Below are positions 29,265 to 38,464 of a DNA stretch of 64,000 nucleotides, piece by piece. Below the pieces are notes generated by a model, which did no database searches, was not told the DNA's origin, and saw nothing but the letters and a program-made list of their open reading frames with translations. The position numbers and the translations under genes are program-made. The stretch spans positions 1,149,501 through 1,213,500 of the forward strand of contig NZ_CP076723.1 in the NCBI RefSeq assembly GCF_018986915.1, given 5' to 3'. This DNA is from Geomonas oryzisoli. Its GTDB lineage: Bacteria > Desulfobacterota > Desulfuromonadia > Geobacterales > Geobacteraceae. Each line of letters opens with the position of its first letter. Position 1 is the stretch's first letter.

Positions 29265-29549
29265 ATGACAAAGAGTCCGGACGAGACCGTGCTGAGAAAT
29301 GAGGATGTGGTGCAGGTGCTGGTGGGAATCCCGGAGGGGCATCGGCATGTGCGCACCACGATAAGGTTCGCCGATGGCCGCTCTGTGACATTTCAAGAGG
29401 CAACCGTAGCTGCCATCGTCCGTGCCTACATCACTGTGAAGACCGATCCTGTCAAAGATGCCGTCGAGCTTACCGGACGGAGGGTAGAGGATCGCAAGGC
29501 CGGTTACGCCGAGTGGCAGCTTCTGGAAGAGCCGCAGCCTAAGGAATGA
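29265..29549 (+). CDS. Hypothetical protein, 94 residues
   Basis: Start ATG 29265 has GGGGAG 7 nt upstream; the frame runs further upstream through what looks like leader RNA. The product is small, soluble and beta-rich, with no leader: a central IRFADGRSVTFQEATVAAIVRAYITVKT and an acidic C-terminus. I do not recognise the family. It is isolated between tRNA-Gly and mobB. Confidence 0.55.
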   Translation: MTKSPDETVLRNEDVVQVLVGIPEGHRHVRTTIRFADGRSVTFQEATVAAIVRAYITVKTDPVKDAVELTGRRVEDRKAGYAEWQLLEEPQPKE

Positions 29550-29685
29550 CTCTGATTGACTGAAGAGCTTTTATGCCTGTGTGGCTCCATAGCTGTTGAA
29601 GAATGAGAGAGTGTCTCGGTTGACGACGCTTTGCAACGGGGGGATGCAACATGTCGGCTGGACGACGGTGTGGCGGGTACAAGTG

Positions 29686-29725
29686 AAAAGTGCAGGCCAG
29701 GGGCTCACCTCGCCTGCACTTTTTC
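29686..29725. terminator. Bidirectional terminator next to mobB
   Basis: Stem aaaagtgcaggc/gcctgcactttt separated by 14 nt. It closes mobA-mobB on the minus strand and may act on + as well. Confidence 0.75.
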
Positions 29726-29733
29726 AGTTGGCA

Positions 29734-30237
29734 CTACTGCAGGAAAGTCTCCTCGATGAAATCGGCGACGGCGCAGGGGTCGTTCAGGTCCAGCACCGGG
29801 ACGTCGAGGTCGAGAACGCCGTCGCTGGCCACGGCTACGAGGGTGGGATCGTAGCTCTCGCCGCGGCAGAGCAGGGTGGTGCTCCTCTCCTGGCGGTTCA
29901 CCTCGATCTTGGGCATGCCGCTTTTCTTGAAACCCTCGGTAACCACGATGTCCATGTCGCTGAAGTAGGTCTCGATCAGTTCCTCGATGGGCGGGGACTG
30001 GGTGTGCTTTTTCACGATGGCGAGCTTCTCCGGTGAGGAGATCAGCATGGTGTCGGCGCCGGCCGCGGTAAGCCGGTAGCTGTCCTTGCCCGGATGGTCG
30101 ATGTCGAAACGGTGCGCGTCATGCTTGATGACCCCCACCTTGTATCCGCGCTCTTTCAGGTGGATGATCACCTTCTCCAGCAGGGTCGTCTTGCCGGTGC
30201 CGGATTTTGCCACAAAGGAAACTGCCTTTACCGTCAT
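29734..30237 (-). CDS. mobB: Molybdopterin-guanine dinucleotide biosynthesis protein B
   Basis: 167 residues, P-loop GTPase: SFVAKSGTGKTTLLEKVI (Walker A), KHDAHRFDIDHPGKDS, and IVVTEGFKKSGMPKIEV. Helps MobA in converting molybdopterin to MGD for molybdoenzymes. The start 30237 has AGGAGG 6 nt upstream and overlaps the mobA stop as ATGA, so translation is coupled. Confidence 0.92.
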   Translation of the reverse strand: MTVKAVSFVAKSGTGKTTLLEKVIIHLKERGYKVGVIKHDAHRFDIDHPGKDSYRLTAAGADTMLISSPEKLAIVKKHTQSPPIEELIETYFSDMDIVVTEGFKKSGMPKIEVNRQERSTTLLCRGESYDPTLVAVASDGVLDLDVPVLDLNDPCAVADFIEETFLQ

Positions 30238-30830
30238 GTAATTCCTCCTGTATTGATAACGTCTTCCGGTGTGTTGAGATTCAGGAAGGCGGTGCCGGTG
30301 GGGTCGAGACGGGCGATCTCCTCGGGGCCGACCTCCCTCACCCTCACCTGCGGGTACCACGCGTAGGCGCAGCATTCTCCCCCCTCCAGCAGCTTTTGAA
30401 TCGGCTCCAGGCACCGCTTGGAATACAGCGCGAACAGCGGTTCATACCCCTGCCCGGTCTTCGGGACCACCGCGTCGTAACCCTCCCTGAGCGAGCATAG
30501 GTGTCGAAGAATCGCGACGCTGGGGAAGGGGAGGTCGCAGGACGATACGAAGATCCACTCGCTGTCCGCGCCGGACAAGCCGGTGTAGACCCCGCCGAGG
30601 GAACTGCCGGGGATGAGATCTGGGAGCACTGTGAGGGAGTAGCTTGAGAAGCGCTCGCTCCGGTCGCCCACCAGCAACACCTTGGCAAAAGATCCCCGGA
30701 ACAGGTCGAGCACCCGTTCGAAGAGAGGCTTTCCCTGCATTTGCAGAAAAGCCTTGTCCCGTCCCATACGGCGACTCTTGCCGCCTACCAGGATGACCCC
30801 CGTTATGTCGTCCGCCACAAAAACCGGCAT
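30234..30830 (-). CDS. mobA: Molybdenum cofactor guanylyltransferase
   Basis: 198 residues. Transfers GMP from GTP to molybdopterin. Nucleotide-binding start GVILVGGKSRRMGRDKAFL, then SSCDLPFPS and a C-terminal ...FLNLNTPEDV, the family ending. The start is placed at ATG 30830, behind GTGGAG with 9 nt spacing; an ATG 36 nt upstream (30866) is the alternative but has no clear site. First gene of mobA-mobB. Confidence 0.9.
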   Translation of the reverse strand: MPVFVADDITGVILVGGKSRRMGRDKAFLQMQGKPLFERVLDLFRGSFAKVLLVGDRSERFSSYSLTVLPDLIPGSSLGGVYTGLSGADSEWIFVSSCDLPFPSVAILRHLCSLREGYDAVVPKTGQGYEPLFALYSKRCLEPIQKLLEGGECCAYAWYPQVRVREVGPEEIARLDPTGTAFLNLNTPEDVINTGGIT

Positions 30831-30993
30831 GTTTGCTGACTCCACCTTAGCGTCACTTGTCCTCATTCCGGGAACAAGCCTCGTTTATAGCATAAGTGTT
30901 GCCGGCCGTGGCAGAAATTAAAATCCTCCCCTGATGTTTGCAGCTAATAAATATATGCTAACCTCTCCGTTGTCCTTGGGCGCGATATCCGAA

Positions 30994-31012
30994 GCATGCC
31001 GTCGGGGCATGC
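30994..31012. promoter_or_regulatory. Inverted repeat upstream of the T6SS operon
   Basis: gcatgcc-gtcgg-ggcatgc, 23 nt before tssJ. It could be an operator or a leader hairpin. No convincing -35/-10 or -24/-12 was found in this 200-nt gap. Confidence 0.35.
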
Positions 31013-31035
31013 CCACACGCGCGATGGGGGTGGCC

Positions 31036-31539
31036 ATGTATAGGATCATATTCGTTGCTTCGCTACTCGGTTTGCTGGCAGGTTGCTCGATGAACATGCG
31101 GCTGGCGGAAAAAGGTGCCACGACCTCGCCCGCAGAGGTGATCCGGCTCAAGGTACAGGCCGATCGCCAGCTCAACCGCTATGACAGGAGTTCCCACGCC
31201 CTTCTGCTGTGCCTGTACCAGCTGAAGGAGCCCGACGGATTCAGGCAGCTGGCCCAGAACAAGGAGGGGGTCCCGAAGCTCCTCGAATGCGGGCGTTTCG
31301 ACCCCTCGGTGGTAAATGCGCAGCTTTTGGTGGTGCAACCGGGGCAGGAACTGAGCCGGAGTTGCGACAAGGGTGCCGGTACCCGTTACCTCGGGCTCGC
31401 TACCGGCTACTACGGTCTGGGCAAGGGGAAGGTAACGGAACTGCTGCCCATACCGGAAGGTGCCGCGGCCGACGGACGGCAGGGGCTGCTGCATCTGGAC
31501 CTTGGGGCGCATGAGATAAACAACGCGAGGGTCGAATGA
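31036..31539 (+). CDS. tssJ: T6SS outer-membrane lipoprotein TssJ
   Basis: 167 residues. Signal peptide with lipobox LAGC (FVASLLGLLAGC). The mature part has the TssJ beta-sandwich pattern: LNRYDRSSHALLLCLYQLKEPDGFRQLAQN, then VVQPGQELSRSCDKGAGTRYLGLATGYYGL. Anchors the T6SS membrane complex (TssJLM) in the outer membrane. Start 31036 is the one that gives a proper leader; the frame is open further up and no strong SD exists (gggggtgg only). Overlaps tssK by ATGA. Confidence 0.85.
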   Translation: MYRIIFVASLLGLLAGCSMNMRLAEKGATTSPAEVIRLKVQADRQLNRYDRSSHALLLCLYQLKEPDGFRQLAQNKEGVPKLLECGRFDPSVVNAQLLVVQPGQELSRSCDKGAGTRYLGLATGYYGLGKGKVTELLPIPEGAAADGRQGLLHLDLGAHEINNARVE

Positions 31540-32933
31540 GCGCGGCGCAGCGTCCCATCTTCTGGCATCAGGGCATGTTCCTGCAGCCGCAGCATTTCCA
31601 GCTTGCCGAGCGCGGCGTGCACTCCCTGCTGGTCCCGTACCACACCGTTCAGACGCCGCACTTCTGGGGAGTGGCGCGGGTCGCGGTCAGGATCGTTTCG
31701 CGCGGGCTTCCTTCCCTGGAACTGGTCAGCGGCGCCTTTCTTTTTGCCGACGGTACCTACATCGAGATACCGGGAAACGCGATCGCTGAATCCCGCTTGC
31801 TTCCCGAGGCGGAGACGGGGAAGGGTACCCCCGTCACCGTCTACCTGGGACTGAAGAAGTGGCAGGAACAGGCGGAAAACGTGACCGTCCTGCAGCAGGG
31901 CGATCCCCTGGCCATGTGCAACACGCGCTACGTCGTCGCTCCCGACGTCGATTCCTGCCCGGATCTCCATGCCGGTGGTCCCTCTGCCGAGGTGCGCCAC
32001 CTGGACCACGTGCTGAAGCTGTTCTGGGAGAGCGAGCTGGACCTGCTGGGGGACTACCTGCTGATTCCTCTCACCCGGCTGGAGCTGCGCGGCGACCAGG
32101 TGGAAATCTCTCCCGATTTCATCCCCCCCTGCCTTACCATTGCCGCCGTTCCGCTGCTCACGGACCTGGTGCGGGGCATACGCGACCTGGTCGCGGTGCG
32201 CTCCCGTCGCCTGGAAAGCGGCAAGAGGCAGCGCGGCGTGCAAGGCGCCGAGTTCGGGTCCAAGGACCTGGTCTACCTCTTCGCACTCAGGACGCTGAAC
32301 CGCTACCTCGCCCAGCTCGACCATCTCGTGGGAGCCCGGGACGTCCATCCCTGGCACCTGTACGGCGTTCTCGGACAACTGGTTGCCGAACTCTCCTGCT
32401 TTTCCGACTCCGTCGCCTGCTCGGGGGACGCGGCGGCCGAGGCAGCAGCGTTCCTGCCGGAGTACAGCCACCTCGACCTGTCTCATTGCTTCTCGCAGGC
32501 CCACGATCTGCTCCTGAAACTCCTGGACCAGATCTGTGCCGGGCCGGAGTACGCACTGAAGCTCAGCCACGATGGCACCTATTACCATGCAGACCTCACC
32601 TCGACACATCTGCAGGGGAAAAGCCGGTTCTATCTTGCCGTAACCACCGAAGCAGACCCGGCCTCGGTTCGCGAATCCCTCACCGGGCTCGCCAAGCTGG
32701 GCGCACGTGAGAGGCTCCCTCTCCTGATCGCCCAGGCCCTGCCCGGCATCACCCTGGAGCAACTGCCCAACCCGCCGCAGGAACTGCCGCGCCGCTCCTC
32801 AACTCTGTACTTCGCCATCGACAGCCGTTCCGAACATTGGGACCTCGTACAAAAGTGGCACAACATCGCTCTCTTCTGGGACCAGGCACCCGACGACCTA
32901 GAGGCCGAGCTGATGATCGTCACCAGGGGGTGA
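31536..32933 (+). CDS. tssK: T6SS baseplate protein TssK
   Basis: 465 residues. The N-terminus PIFWHQGMFLQPQHFQLAERG is the TssK hallmark (W.eGmfL.PqHFQ). Connects the baseplate to the membrane complex. Later PEYSHLDLSHCFSQAHDLLLKLLDQI and a C-terminal RSSTLYFAIDSRSEHWDLV are typical. Starts within the tssJ stop. Confidence 0.95.
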   Translation: MSAAQRPIFWHQGMFLQPQHFQLAERGVHSLLVPYHTVQTPHFWGVARVAVRIVSRGLPSLELVSGAFLFADGTYIEIPGNAIAESRLLPEAETGKGTPVTVYLGLKKWQEQAENVTVLQQGDPLAMCNTRYVVAPDVDSCPDLHAGGPSAEVRHLDHVLKLFWESELDLLGDYLLIPLTRLELRGDQVEISPDFIPPCLTIAAVPLLTDLVRGIRDLVAVRSRRLESGKRQRGVQGAEFGSKDLVYLFALRTLNRYLAQLDHLVGARDVHPWHLYGVLGQLVAELSCFSDSVACSGDAAAEAAAFLPEYSHLDLSHCFSQAHDLLLKLLDQICAGPEYALKLSHDGTYYHADLTSTHLQGKSRFYLAVTTEADPASVRESLTGLAKLGARERLPLLIAQALPGITLEQLPNPPQELPRRSSTLYFAIDSRSEHWDLVQKWHNIALFWDQAPDDLEAELMIVTRG

Positions 32934-32935
32934 CC

Positions 32936-33601
32936 ATGAGACTGATCGACTGCTTCATGCCATTGCTGGCCCATGTCGTGGAGTTCCGTAACGCGCTGCC
33001 GCAGTGTGCCGCCGATTATGCCGAGGTGAAAGGGACCATACGGCAGCTGTTGGCACAATCGGAAGCGCTGGCGCAGGAAGCAGGCTGCGACCCAGACCAG
33101 TTCGACCAGGCCCGGTTCATCGTCTGTGCCTGGGTCGACGAAACCCTGCTCGCCTCACCGTGGCACGAGCGGCAACTCTGGCAGCATGAGCAGCTGCAGC
33201 GTCTTTTCTACCGGACCACCGATGCCGGCGTGGAAGCTTTCCAGCGGCTTGAGGCCCTGGGGGAGCAAAAGGACGCGCTCGAAGTTTATTGCACCTGCCT
33301 CGCCCTCGGCTTCAAGGGGCGCTACATCGGAGAGCAGGGCGAGTATCTGCTGGCGCAGTTGAGGACCGCGCACCTGAAGCGGTTTCTCGGCACGGCTGAC
33401 GCTGTCCCCGCTCTGGACGGCCTCGCGCTCTTTCCCGAGTCCCTGCCCGACCCTGCTACCGGCGCAACCTCGACCTTTCGGCCCGGCTTTGCCATGGCCC
33501 CTCTGTCAGCGGTCCTGATCGCCGCGCCCGTCATCCTGTTTGCCATCATGTACCTCGTGTTCCGATACGTGCTGAACGGTCTGACCCTTCCGAACCTCTA
33601 G
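32936..33601 (+). CDS. tssL: T6SS inner-membrane protein TssL (DotU/IcmH family)
   Basis: 221 residues. DotU domain: FIVCAWVDETLLASPWHERQLWQHEQLQRLFYRTTDAG, and LEVYCTCLALGFKGRYIG. One C-terminal transmembrane helix (LSAVLIAAPVILFAIMYLVF). No OmpA/peptidoglycan-binding extension, so wall anchoring must come from another protein. The frame upstream overlaps tssK; ATG 32936 is right after its stop. Confidence 0.92.
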   Translation: MRLIDCFMPLLAHVVEFRNALPQCAADYAEVKGTIRQLLAQSEALAQEAGCDPDQFDQARFIVCAWVDETLLASPWHERQLWQHEQLQRLFYRTTDAGVEAFQRLEALGEQKDALEVYCTCLALGFKGRYIGEQGEYLLAQLRTAHLKRFLGTADAVPALDGLALFPESLPDPATGATSTFRPGFAMAPLSAVLIAAPVILFAIMYLVFRYVLNGLTLPNL

Positions 33602-33616
33602 CGGAGGAGGTGCGTC

Positions 33617-36600
33617 GTGCAGAAGTCCACCGTGCTCACCTGCTGCAAATATCTGCTCTTCGGCGCGGCGCTGCTTCCCATCACGGTGGTCGCTTTCGTG
33701 ATGATCCCGCTCCTCACCTGGCCGTGGCGCATCGGCATCTTCCTTCCCTTCATCGTGCTGCTGCTGTGGGGGGTGCTGGAAGGGCTCAAAAAGCTCGTGC
33801 AGCGTGTGCGGCAGAGCAAAACGCAGCCGGTGCCGCAGGAACCCGCGCCCGTCCAGCCCGTCCAGCCTGCCCAGACTGCCCGGACTGCCCAGACTGCCCA
33901 GACTGCCCGCCCGGAATCGGTTCAGCTTGACGCGCCCTCGGTCGAAACGGCACGGCAGGACCGGATTCTCGATCTGCAGCAGAACTTTCGAGCGGCGATT
34001 CGCACCTTGAAGGCGTCTCACCTCAAGCAGGAAGGGGATGCTCTGCATGTGCTGCCCTGGTGCCTGCTGCTGGGTGCGAGCGGTTCCGGAAAGACCAGTG
34101 CGGTGCGGGGCGCCCGGCTGTTGTCCCCCTTCTCAGAGCGTCTGGAGCATGGTGCGACGGCCAACTGCTCCTGGCACTTCTACGACCAGGGGGTCGTGAT
34201 CGACACCGCCGGGCGGTACGCCCTCCCGGCCGACGACGGGGGAGATCGTGACGAGTGGTTGACCTTCTTGTCGTTGCTGAAACGCTACCGGAAGACCGAA
34301 CTCATCAACGGCGTCATTATCACCGTGGCTGCAGACAGGCTGATGGCTGGGGAACCCGCGGAACTCGAGGAAGAGGGGCGGCAGTTGCGCTGCCGCATCG
34401 AGGAGATGATCCGCTACCTGGGCGTCACCTTCCCCGTGTACCTGCTCATCACCAAGTGCGATCTCATAAGCGGCATGAGCGAGTTCTGCGGCGGACTGCC
34501 ATCCGGGACCCTGGACCAGCCCGTGGGGCTTTTGAACCGGGAACTCGACGCCGACGTCCCGCGCGTACTGGAGCGGTTTAGCGACGTGGTCGACGGGCGC
34601 CTGCGGATGCTGCGCCTTTTGCTGCTGCACCATGCGGCGGCAACACCCGCGACCGGCCGTCTGCTCCTCTTCCCCGATCAGGTGCGGGCGCTGCGCCCCG
34701 GCCTCGAGCTCTTCATGTCGGCCGCCGCAGGGCAGAATCACTACCAGGAAACTCCGCTTCTGCGAGGCATCTACCTCTGCAGCGCGCTCCCGCTTCGAAC
34801 CCTTTCCCGCCATGTTCCCGGCGACACGCACCCCGCTGCCGTGGCTCACGCACCTTTTCTCCACGATCTTTTCGAGAAGGTTCTGCCTCGGGACCGCGGG
34901 CTGTGGAGTCCCAGCGCCCGGACCCTGAAATGGCGGCACCTCGCCGACAACCTGGCTCTGGTCTGCTGGCTGCTGGTCGGCATCTCGCTGTGCGCCATGC
35001 TCACCTGCGCCTTCGTCAAGAACATCGGCGTGTTGCGGCAGGCTTCCTTCGCGGCGGCCGGCACGCCGCTTTTGCAGGGCGATACCGCCGCCGATCTTGC
35101 CGCACTGGAAAACATGCGCCGGTCCATCGCGGACGTGGAACGGGAGAACCGGAACTGGTGGGTGCCCCGTTTCGGCCTGAGCCGCAGCAAGGACGTCGAG
35201 CAGGCGCTCAAGGCGCGCTACTGCAAGGCGTATCGGGAGCACCTGCTGGCGCCCTTCGATGCGGAGATGGCACTGGCCTTGGAAGCGCTCTCTCCGGCCC
35301 TGCCGGATTCCGCCTTCGGTGGGCTCGTGCTGCACCTGAGCCGGCGCTGCAACCTCCTGAAAGGGAAGCTCTCCGGCGAGGATGAGGTCGTTCTCGTGTC
35401 CCGTCCGGTTCCGCAGTACCAGGTGCTGGCGCCGGCACAGGGATGGTCCGATCCCGCCGCGGGAAACCTTTACCTCGCCTACGTGGCATGGCTCGCCGAT
35501 CCGGCCCAGATGACGGAGGAGTTGCAACGATTGCAGCAGTTACTCAAGCGCCTGGTGTTGTTGAAGGGAGCGGATCTTGGGTGGGTGGTGGGGTACGTGG
35601 AGCGGGAGGAAACGGCAGCGCCGATTTCCCTGCAGGAATTCTGGGGAGGATCGCGGACCCTTCAGGGCGAGCCGTCCCTGGCCGCCTGTTTCACCCGCAA
35701 CGGCAGAGAGCGCATTACTGCCGTCTTGGGCGAAATCGGGGCCGCGTACCCGGACCGGGACGTCCTGGCGCGGGCGCGGTCGGAGTTCTGGCGCGGCTAC
35801 CGGGAAGCGGCCTTCAGCGCCTGGCAGAGCTTCGCGGCACAACTCCCCACCGGTGCCCTCCGGCTTTTGGCGCCCAAGGAGTGGCAGAGCACTGCGACCA
35901 CCATGGCGGGGGAGCATGGTCCCTACTTCACCTTCATGCGCCGTGCCCTGACTGAGCTGCAGCCCTTCGATCCCGCCGAGTCACTGCCGGTCTGGGTGGC
36001 CGAGCTGTACCGCTTCCAGGCGCTCAAGGGCGCCGGCCCTGCCGGGGTCGCATCCTCCCTTTCCGGCCAGGCGAGCAGGGTGGCAGGGAACATCGGGCGA
36101 CTTGGGGGCAAGAAAGAGAATAATCCAGGTGACGAACTGGGCGCGAACCAGGCCAGGGAATACCTGAACGCCGTGGCACAGATCGCTCCGGTGGCGAAGT
36201 CCAGGGCCTTGGCGTACCGGATGGCCTTGCAGGCCTTCGGCGATTCCGGTGAGGCCGGCAAGTCGCCGTTGTTTCAGGCTGCGGAGGCGGCCCAGCGGCT
36301 GAACCAGTTCCTTGTGCAGGGGCAGGGGGACGACACCTTCGCCCGCCTCATCTACGGCCCCATCACCTTCTACGGCACCTACATCCGCATGGAAACGGCC
36401 TGCGCCCTCCAGGCACAGTGGGAGCAGACCGTGCTCAAGGAGGTGCAGGGGAGCAGGGATCCCCAGACCCTGCAGTACCTCCTGGGTAAGGACGGGCCGG
36501 TCTGGAAGTACGTCGGCGACTACGCGAACCCCTTTATCGGCTGGAGCCCCGCGCGTGGCTATTTCCCCAAGTCGGCCCTCGGGGGCTCGATACCGTTCAA

Positions 36601-37114
36601 GCCCGAGTTCTACTCGTTCCTGGCGCAGGGGGGAAAGGCGAGGCTTGCCGCCGCAGCCGGCTCTCCCAAGCCGGTGTACCAGGTCACCATCAAGGGGCTG
36701 CCGACCGACGCCAACGCCGAGGCCCGAGTCAAGCCGCAGGGGACGCGGCTGGAACTTCATTGCGCCACGGGGGTGCAGTCCATGGTCAACATGAACTACC
36801 CGGTCAGCCGGCCGTTCGTTTACATGCCCGACGCCTGCAGCGACGTGGTGCTGCAGATCGAGGTGGGGGATACCACCCTCACCATGAGGTATCCCGGCAG
36901 CCGCGGCTTCACCGAGTTCCTGCGCGATTTCCCGGCCGGGCGGCATACCTTTTACCCCCGCAACTTCCCCCAGGAAAAAGAAGCATTGCAGCGGCTGGGG
37001 GTGCGCTTCATCAAGGTGAACTACCAGCTTTTCGGCGCGGGGGACCTGGCCGCACAGCCGGCCGAGCTGCTACCGGCGCGAATCCCGGTGAAGATCGCCG
37101 AGTGCTGGGACTAG
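33617..37114 (+). CDS. tssM: T6SS membrane core protein TssM (IcmF family)
   Basis: 1165 residues. Two N-terminal transmembrane helices (about residues 13-33 and 38-55), then a low-complexity stretch PVQPAQTARTAQTAQTA (about 78-98) coded by short DNA repeats, then the cytoplasmic NTPase domain with Walker A GASGSGKT at 153-160. A third helix lies at about 445-465 and is followed by the large periplasmic region, which contacts TssJ. GTG start 33617 has GGAGGAGG 6 nt upstream. Confidence 0.95.
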   Translation: MQKSTVLTCCKYLLFGAALLPITVVAFVMIPLLTWPWRIGIFLPFIVLLLWGVLEGLKKLVQRVRQSKTQPVPQEPAPVQPVQPAQTARTAQTAQTARPESVQLDAPSVETARQDRILDLQQNFRAAIRTLKASHLKQEGDALHVLPWCLLLGASGSGKTSAVRGARLLSPFSERLEHGATANCSWHFYDQGVVIDTAGRYALPADDGGDRDEWLTFLSLLKRYRKTELINGVIITVAADRLMAGEPAELEEEGRQLRCRIEEMIRYLGVTFPVYLLITKCDLISGMSEFCGGLPSGTLDQPVGLLNRELDADVPRVLERFSDVVDGRLRMLRLLLLHHAAATPATGRLLLFPDQVRALRPGLELFMSAAAGQNHYQETPLLRGIYLCSALPLRTLSRHVPGDTHPAAVAHAPFLHDLFEKVLPRDRGLWSPSARTLKWRHLADNLALVCWLLVGISLCAMLTCAFVKNIGVLRQASFAAAGTPLLQGDTAADLAALENMRRSIADVERENRNWWVPRFGLSRSKDVEQALKARYCKAYREHLLAPFDAEMALALEALSPALPDSAFGGLVLHLSRRCNLLKGKLSGEDEVVLVSRPVPQYQVLAPAQGWSDPAAGNLYLAYVAWLADPAQMTEELQRLQQLLKRLVLLKGADLGWVVGYVEREETAAPISLQEFWGGSRTLQGEPSLAACFTRNGRERITAVLGEIGAAYPDRDVLARARSEFWRGYREAAFSAWQSFAAQLPTGALRLLAPKEWQSTATTMAGEHGPYFTFMRRALTELQPFDPAESLPVWVAELYRFQALKGAGPAGVASSLSGQASRVAGNIGRLGGKKENNPGDELGANQAREYLNAVAQIAPVAKSRALAYRMALQAFGDSGEAGKSPLFQAAEAAQRLNQFLVQGQGDDTFARLIYGPITFYGTYIRMETACALQAQWEQTVLKEVQGSRDPQTLQYLLGKDGPVWKYVGDYANPFIGWSPARGYFPKSALGGSIPFKPEFYSFLAQGGKARLAAAAGSPKPVYQVTIKGLPTDANAEARVKPQGTRLELHCATGVQSMVNMNYPVSRPFVYMPDACSDVVLQIEVGDTTLTMRYPGSRGFTEFLRDFPAGRHTFYPRNFPQEKEALQRLGVRFIKVNYQLFGAGDLAAQPAELLPARIPVKIAECWD
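33849..33912 (+). repeat. Tandem repeat inside tssM
   Basis: Imperfect 10-nt units of the type cagactgccc/cagcccgtcc repeated about six times. They keep an open frame when whole 30-nt blocks are gained or lost and encode the Pro/Gln/Thr/Ala linker behind the second membrane helix. Confidence 0.65.
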
Positions 37115-37123
37115 GGGGATACC

Positions 37124-38443
37124 ATGATCAGGGATCTTTCCATCGAGAAGCTGTTGCTGCCCATCTCCTCAGAAAGCCTGGCCGGCAGTGATCTGCGCTA
37201 CACGACCGTGTACGAGGAGATCATGGAGGCGCGCCGCTGTGAGGATGCCGTGGCCATGGGTGACTGGCGGCACGAGGTCAAAAAGGCCAACTGGGACAAG
37301 GCGATCTCCCTTGCAGTCACCGCACTCGGCACCAAGAGCAAGGACCTGCAGATAGCGGCATGGCTTGCCGAAGCACTCACGGTCACCGAAGGGTTTGCCG
37401 GCCTGGAGTCAGGGCTGGAACTGATCACGGGGCTCACCGAGCGCTTTTGGGAAACGGTTTATCCGCAGGCGGAGGGGGGCGACCTGGAATACCGGGCGAC
37501 TCCCTTTCAGTTCCTCGACGCCAAGGTCTCGTTGCAGGTCAGGCAGATCCCGCTGACCGACCCGGAACTGACTCCCGGCTACTCGTGGCATGAATGGCAG
37601 CGCTGCCGGGAGGTCGGCTCCGAGTCGGAGGTGAGAAACCGCTATGGCGAGATCGACGAGGAGAAACAGAGCCGGCGGGACCAACTGCTGGCGGAGTCGG
37701 CCGTCACTCCCGAGGAATTCACCGCTGCGGTCGCGCGCTCCGGCGCGGGCTATGCCGCAGCGCTCCGCCAACGGCTGGCCGCGTGCAGCCAAAGAGTCGA
37801 GCGCCTGGCAAAGGTGCTCGAGGACAAATTCCCGGCGGCACACAGCCTCGGGGAGCTTTCCTCGGCCGTCGACGCGTGTACAACGCTCGTCGACACGCTG
37901 TACCGGGCAAAGGCGGAACCTGGCGCGACCGCCCCGGTGGAACGACGGCCGCAGGCGCCGGCTGCCGGGGATCTGGATGACCTGCAGGCTGAGCAGGCCG
38001 CGGTGCATCCGGTACCGGACCTTGCTGCAGCCGCTTCCGTGGCGTCGGGGGCGGGACTGCCCGAGCACCCGCTCTGGGCAGATGCCGTGGCCAGGTTCGA
38101 GTCGGGGGACCTGCAGGAGGCCCTGGCCATGCTTCTTTACTGCGGTAACGGCGCCGACTCGATCCGGGATAGAAACCGCGTCAAGCTCCTGATGGGCAAG
38201 CTGTGTCTCAAGGCAGGACGGTCGGACCTGGCCCGGCCCATCATAGAGGAGTTGCACGCGGTTATTGAGGAACTGCATCTGGAGCGCTGGGAGTCGCCGC
38301 TTTGGGTCGCGGAGGTGCTGGTCGCCTACTATCAGTGCCTGCAGGCGGGCGGTCCTCGCGAGTGCGACCTCGATCTGTCGCAGGCGCTGTTTCGGCGTAT
38401 CTGTTTGCTCGATGTCACCAAGGCGATGCCGTACTCGCACTAG
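37124..38443 (+). CDS. tssA: T6SS cap/baseplate protein TssA
   Basis: 439 residues. ImpA N-terminal domain: LLLPISSESLAGSDLRYTTVYEEIMEARR (conserved PI....G.DLRY), followed by AWLAEALTVTEGFAGLESGLELI. C-terminal helical part with SPLWVAEVLVAYYQCLQAG. TssA coordinates tail sheath and tube assembly. The Ala/Pro-rich linker at about 270-310 divides the domains. Operon member, 9 nt after tssM. Confidence 0.9.
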   Translation: MIRDLSIEKLLLPISSESLAGSDLRYTTVYEEIMEARRCEDAVAMGDWRHEVKKANWDKAISLAVTALGTKSKDLQIAAWLAEALTVTEGFAGLESGLELITGLTERFWETVYPQAEGGDLEYRATPFQFLDAKVSLQVRQIPLTDPELTPGYSWHEWQRCREVGSESEVRNRYGEIDEEKQSRRDQLLAESAVTPEEFTAAVARSGAGYAAALRQRLAACSQRVERLAKVLEDKFPAAHSLGELSSAVDACTTLVDTLYRAKAEPGATAPVERRPQAPAAGDLDDLQAEQAAVHPVPDLAAAASVASGAGLPEHPLWADAVARFESGDLQEALAMLLYCGNGADSIRDRNRVKLLMGKLCLKAGRSDLARPIIEELHAVIEELHLERWESPLWVAEVLVAYYQCLQAGGPRECDLDLSQALFRRICLLDVTKAMPYSH

Positions 38444-38464
38444 AGTGCGGCAGAAGGAGAGACC

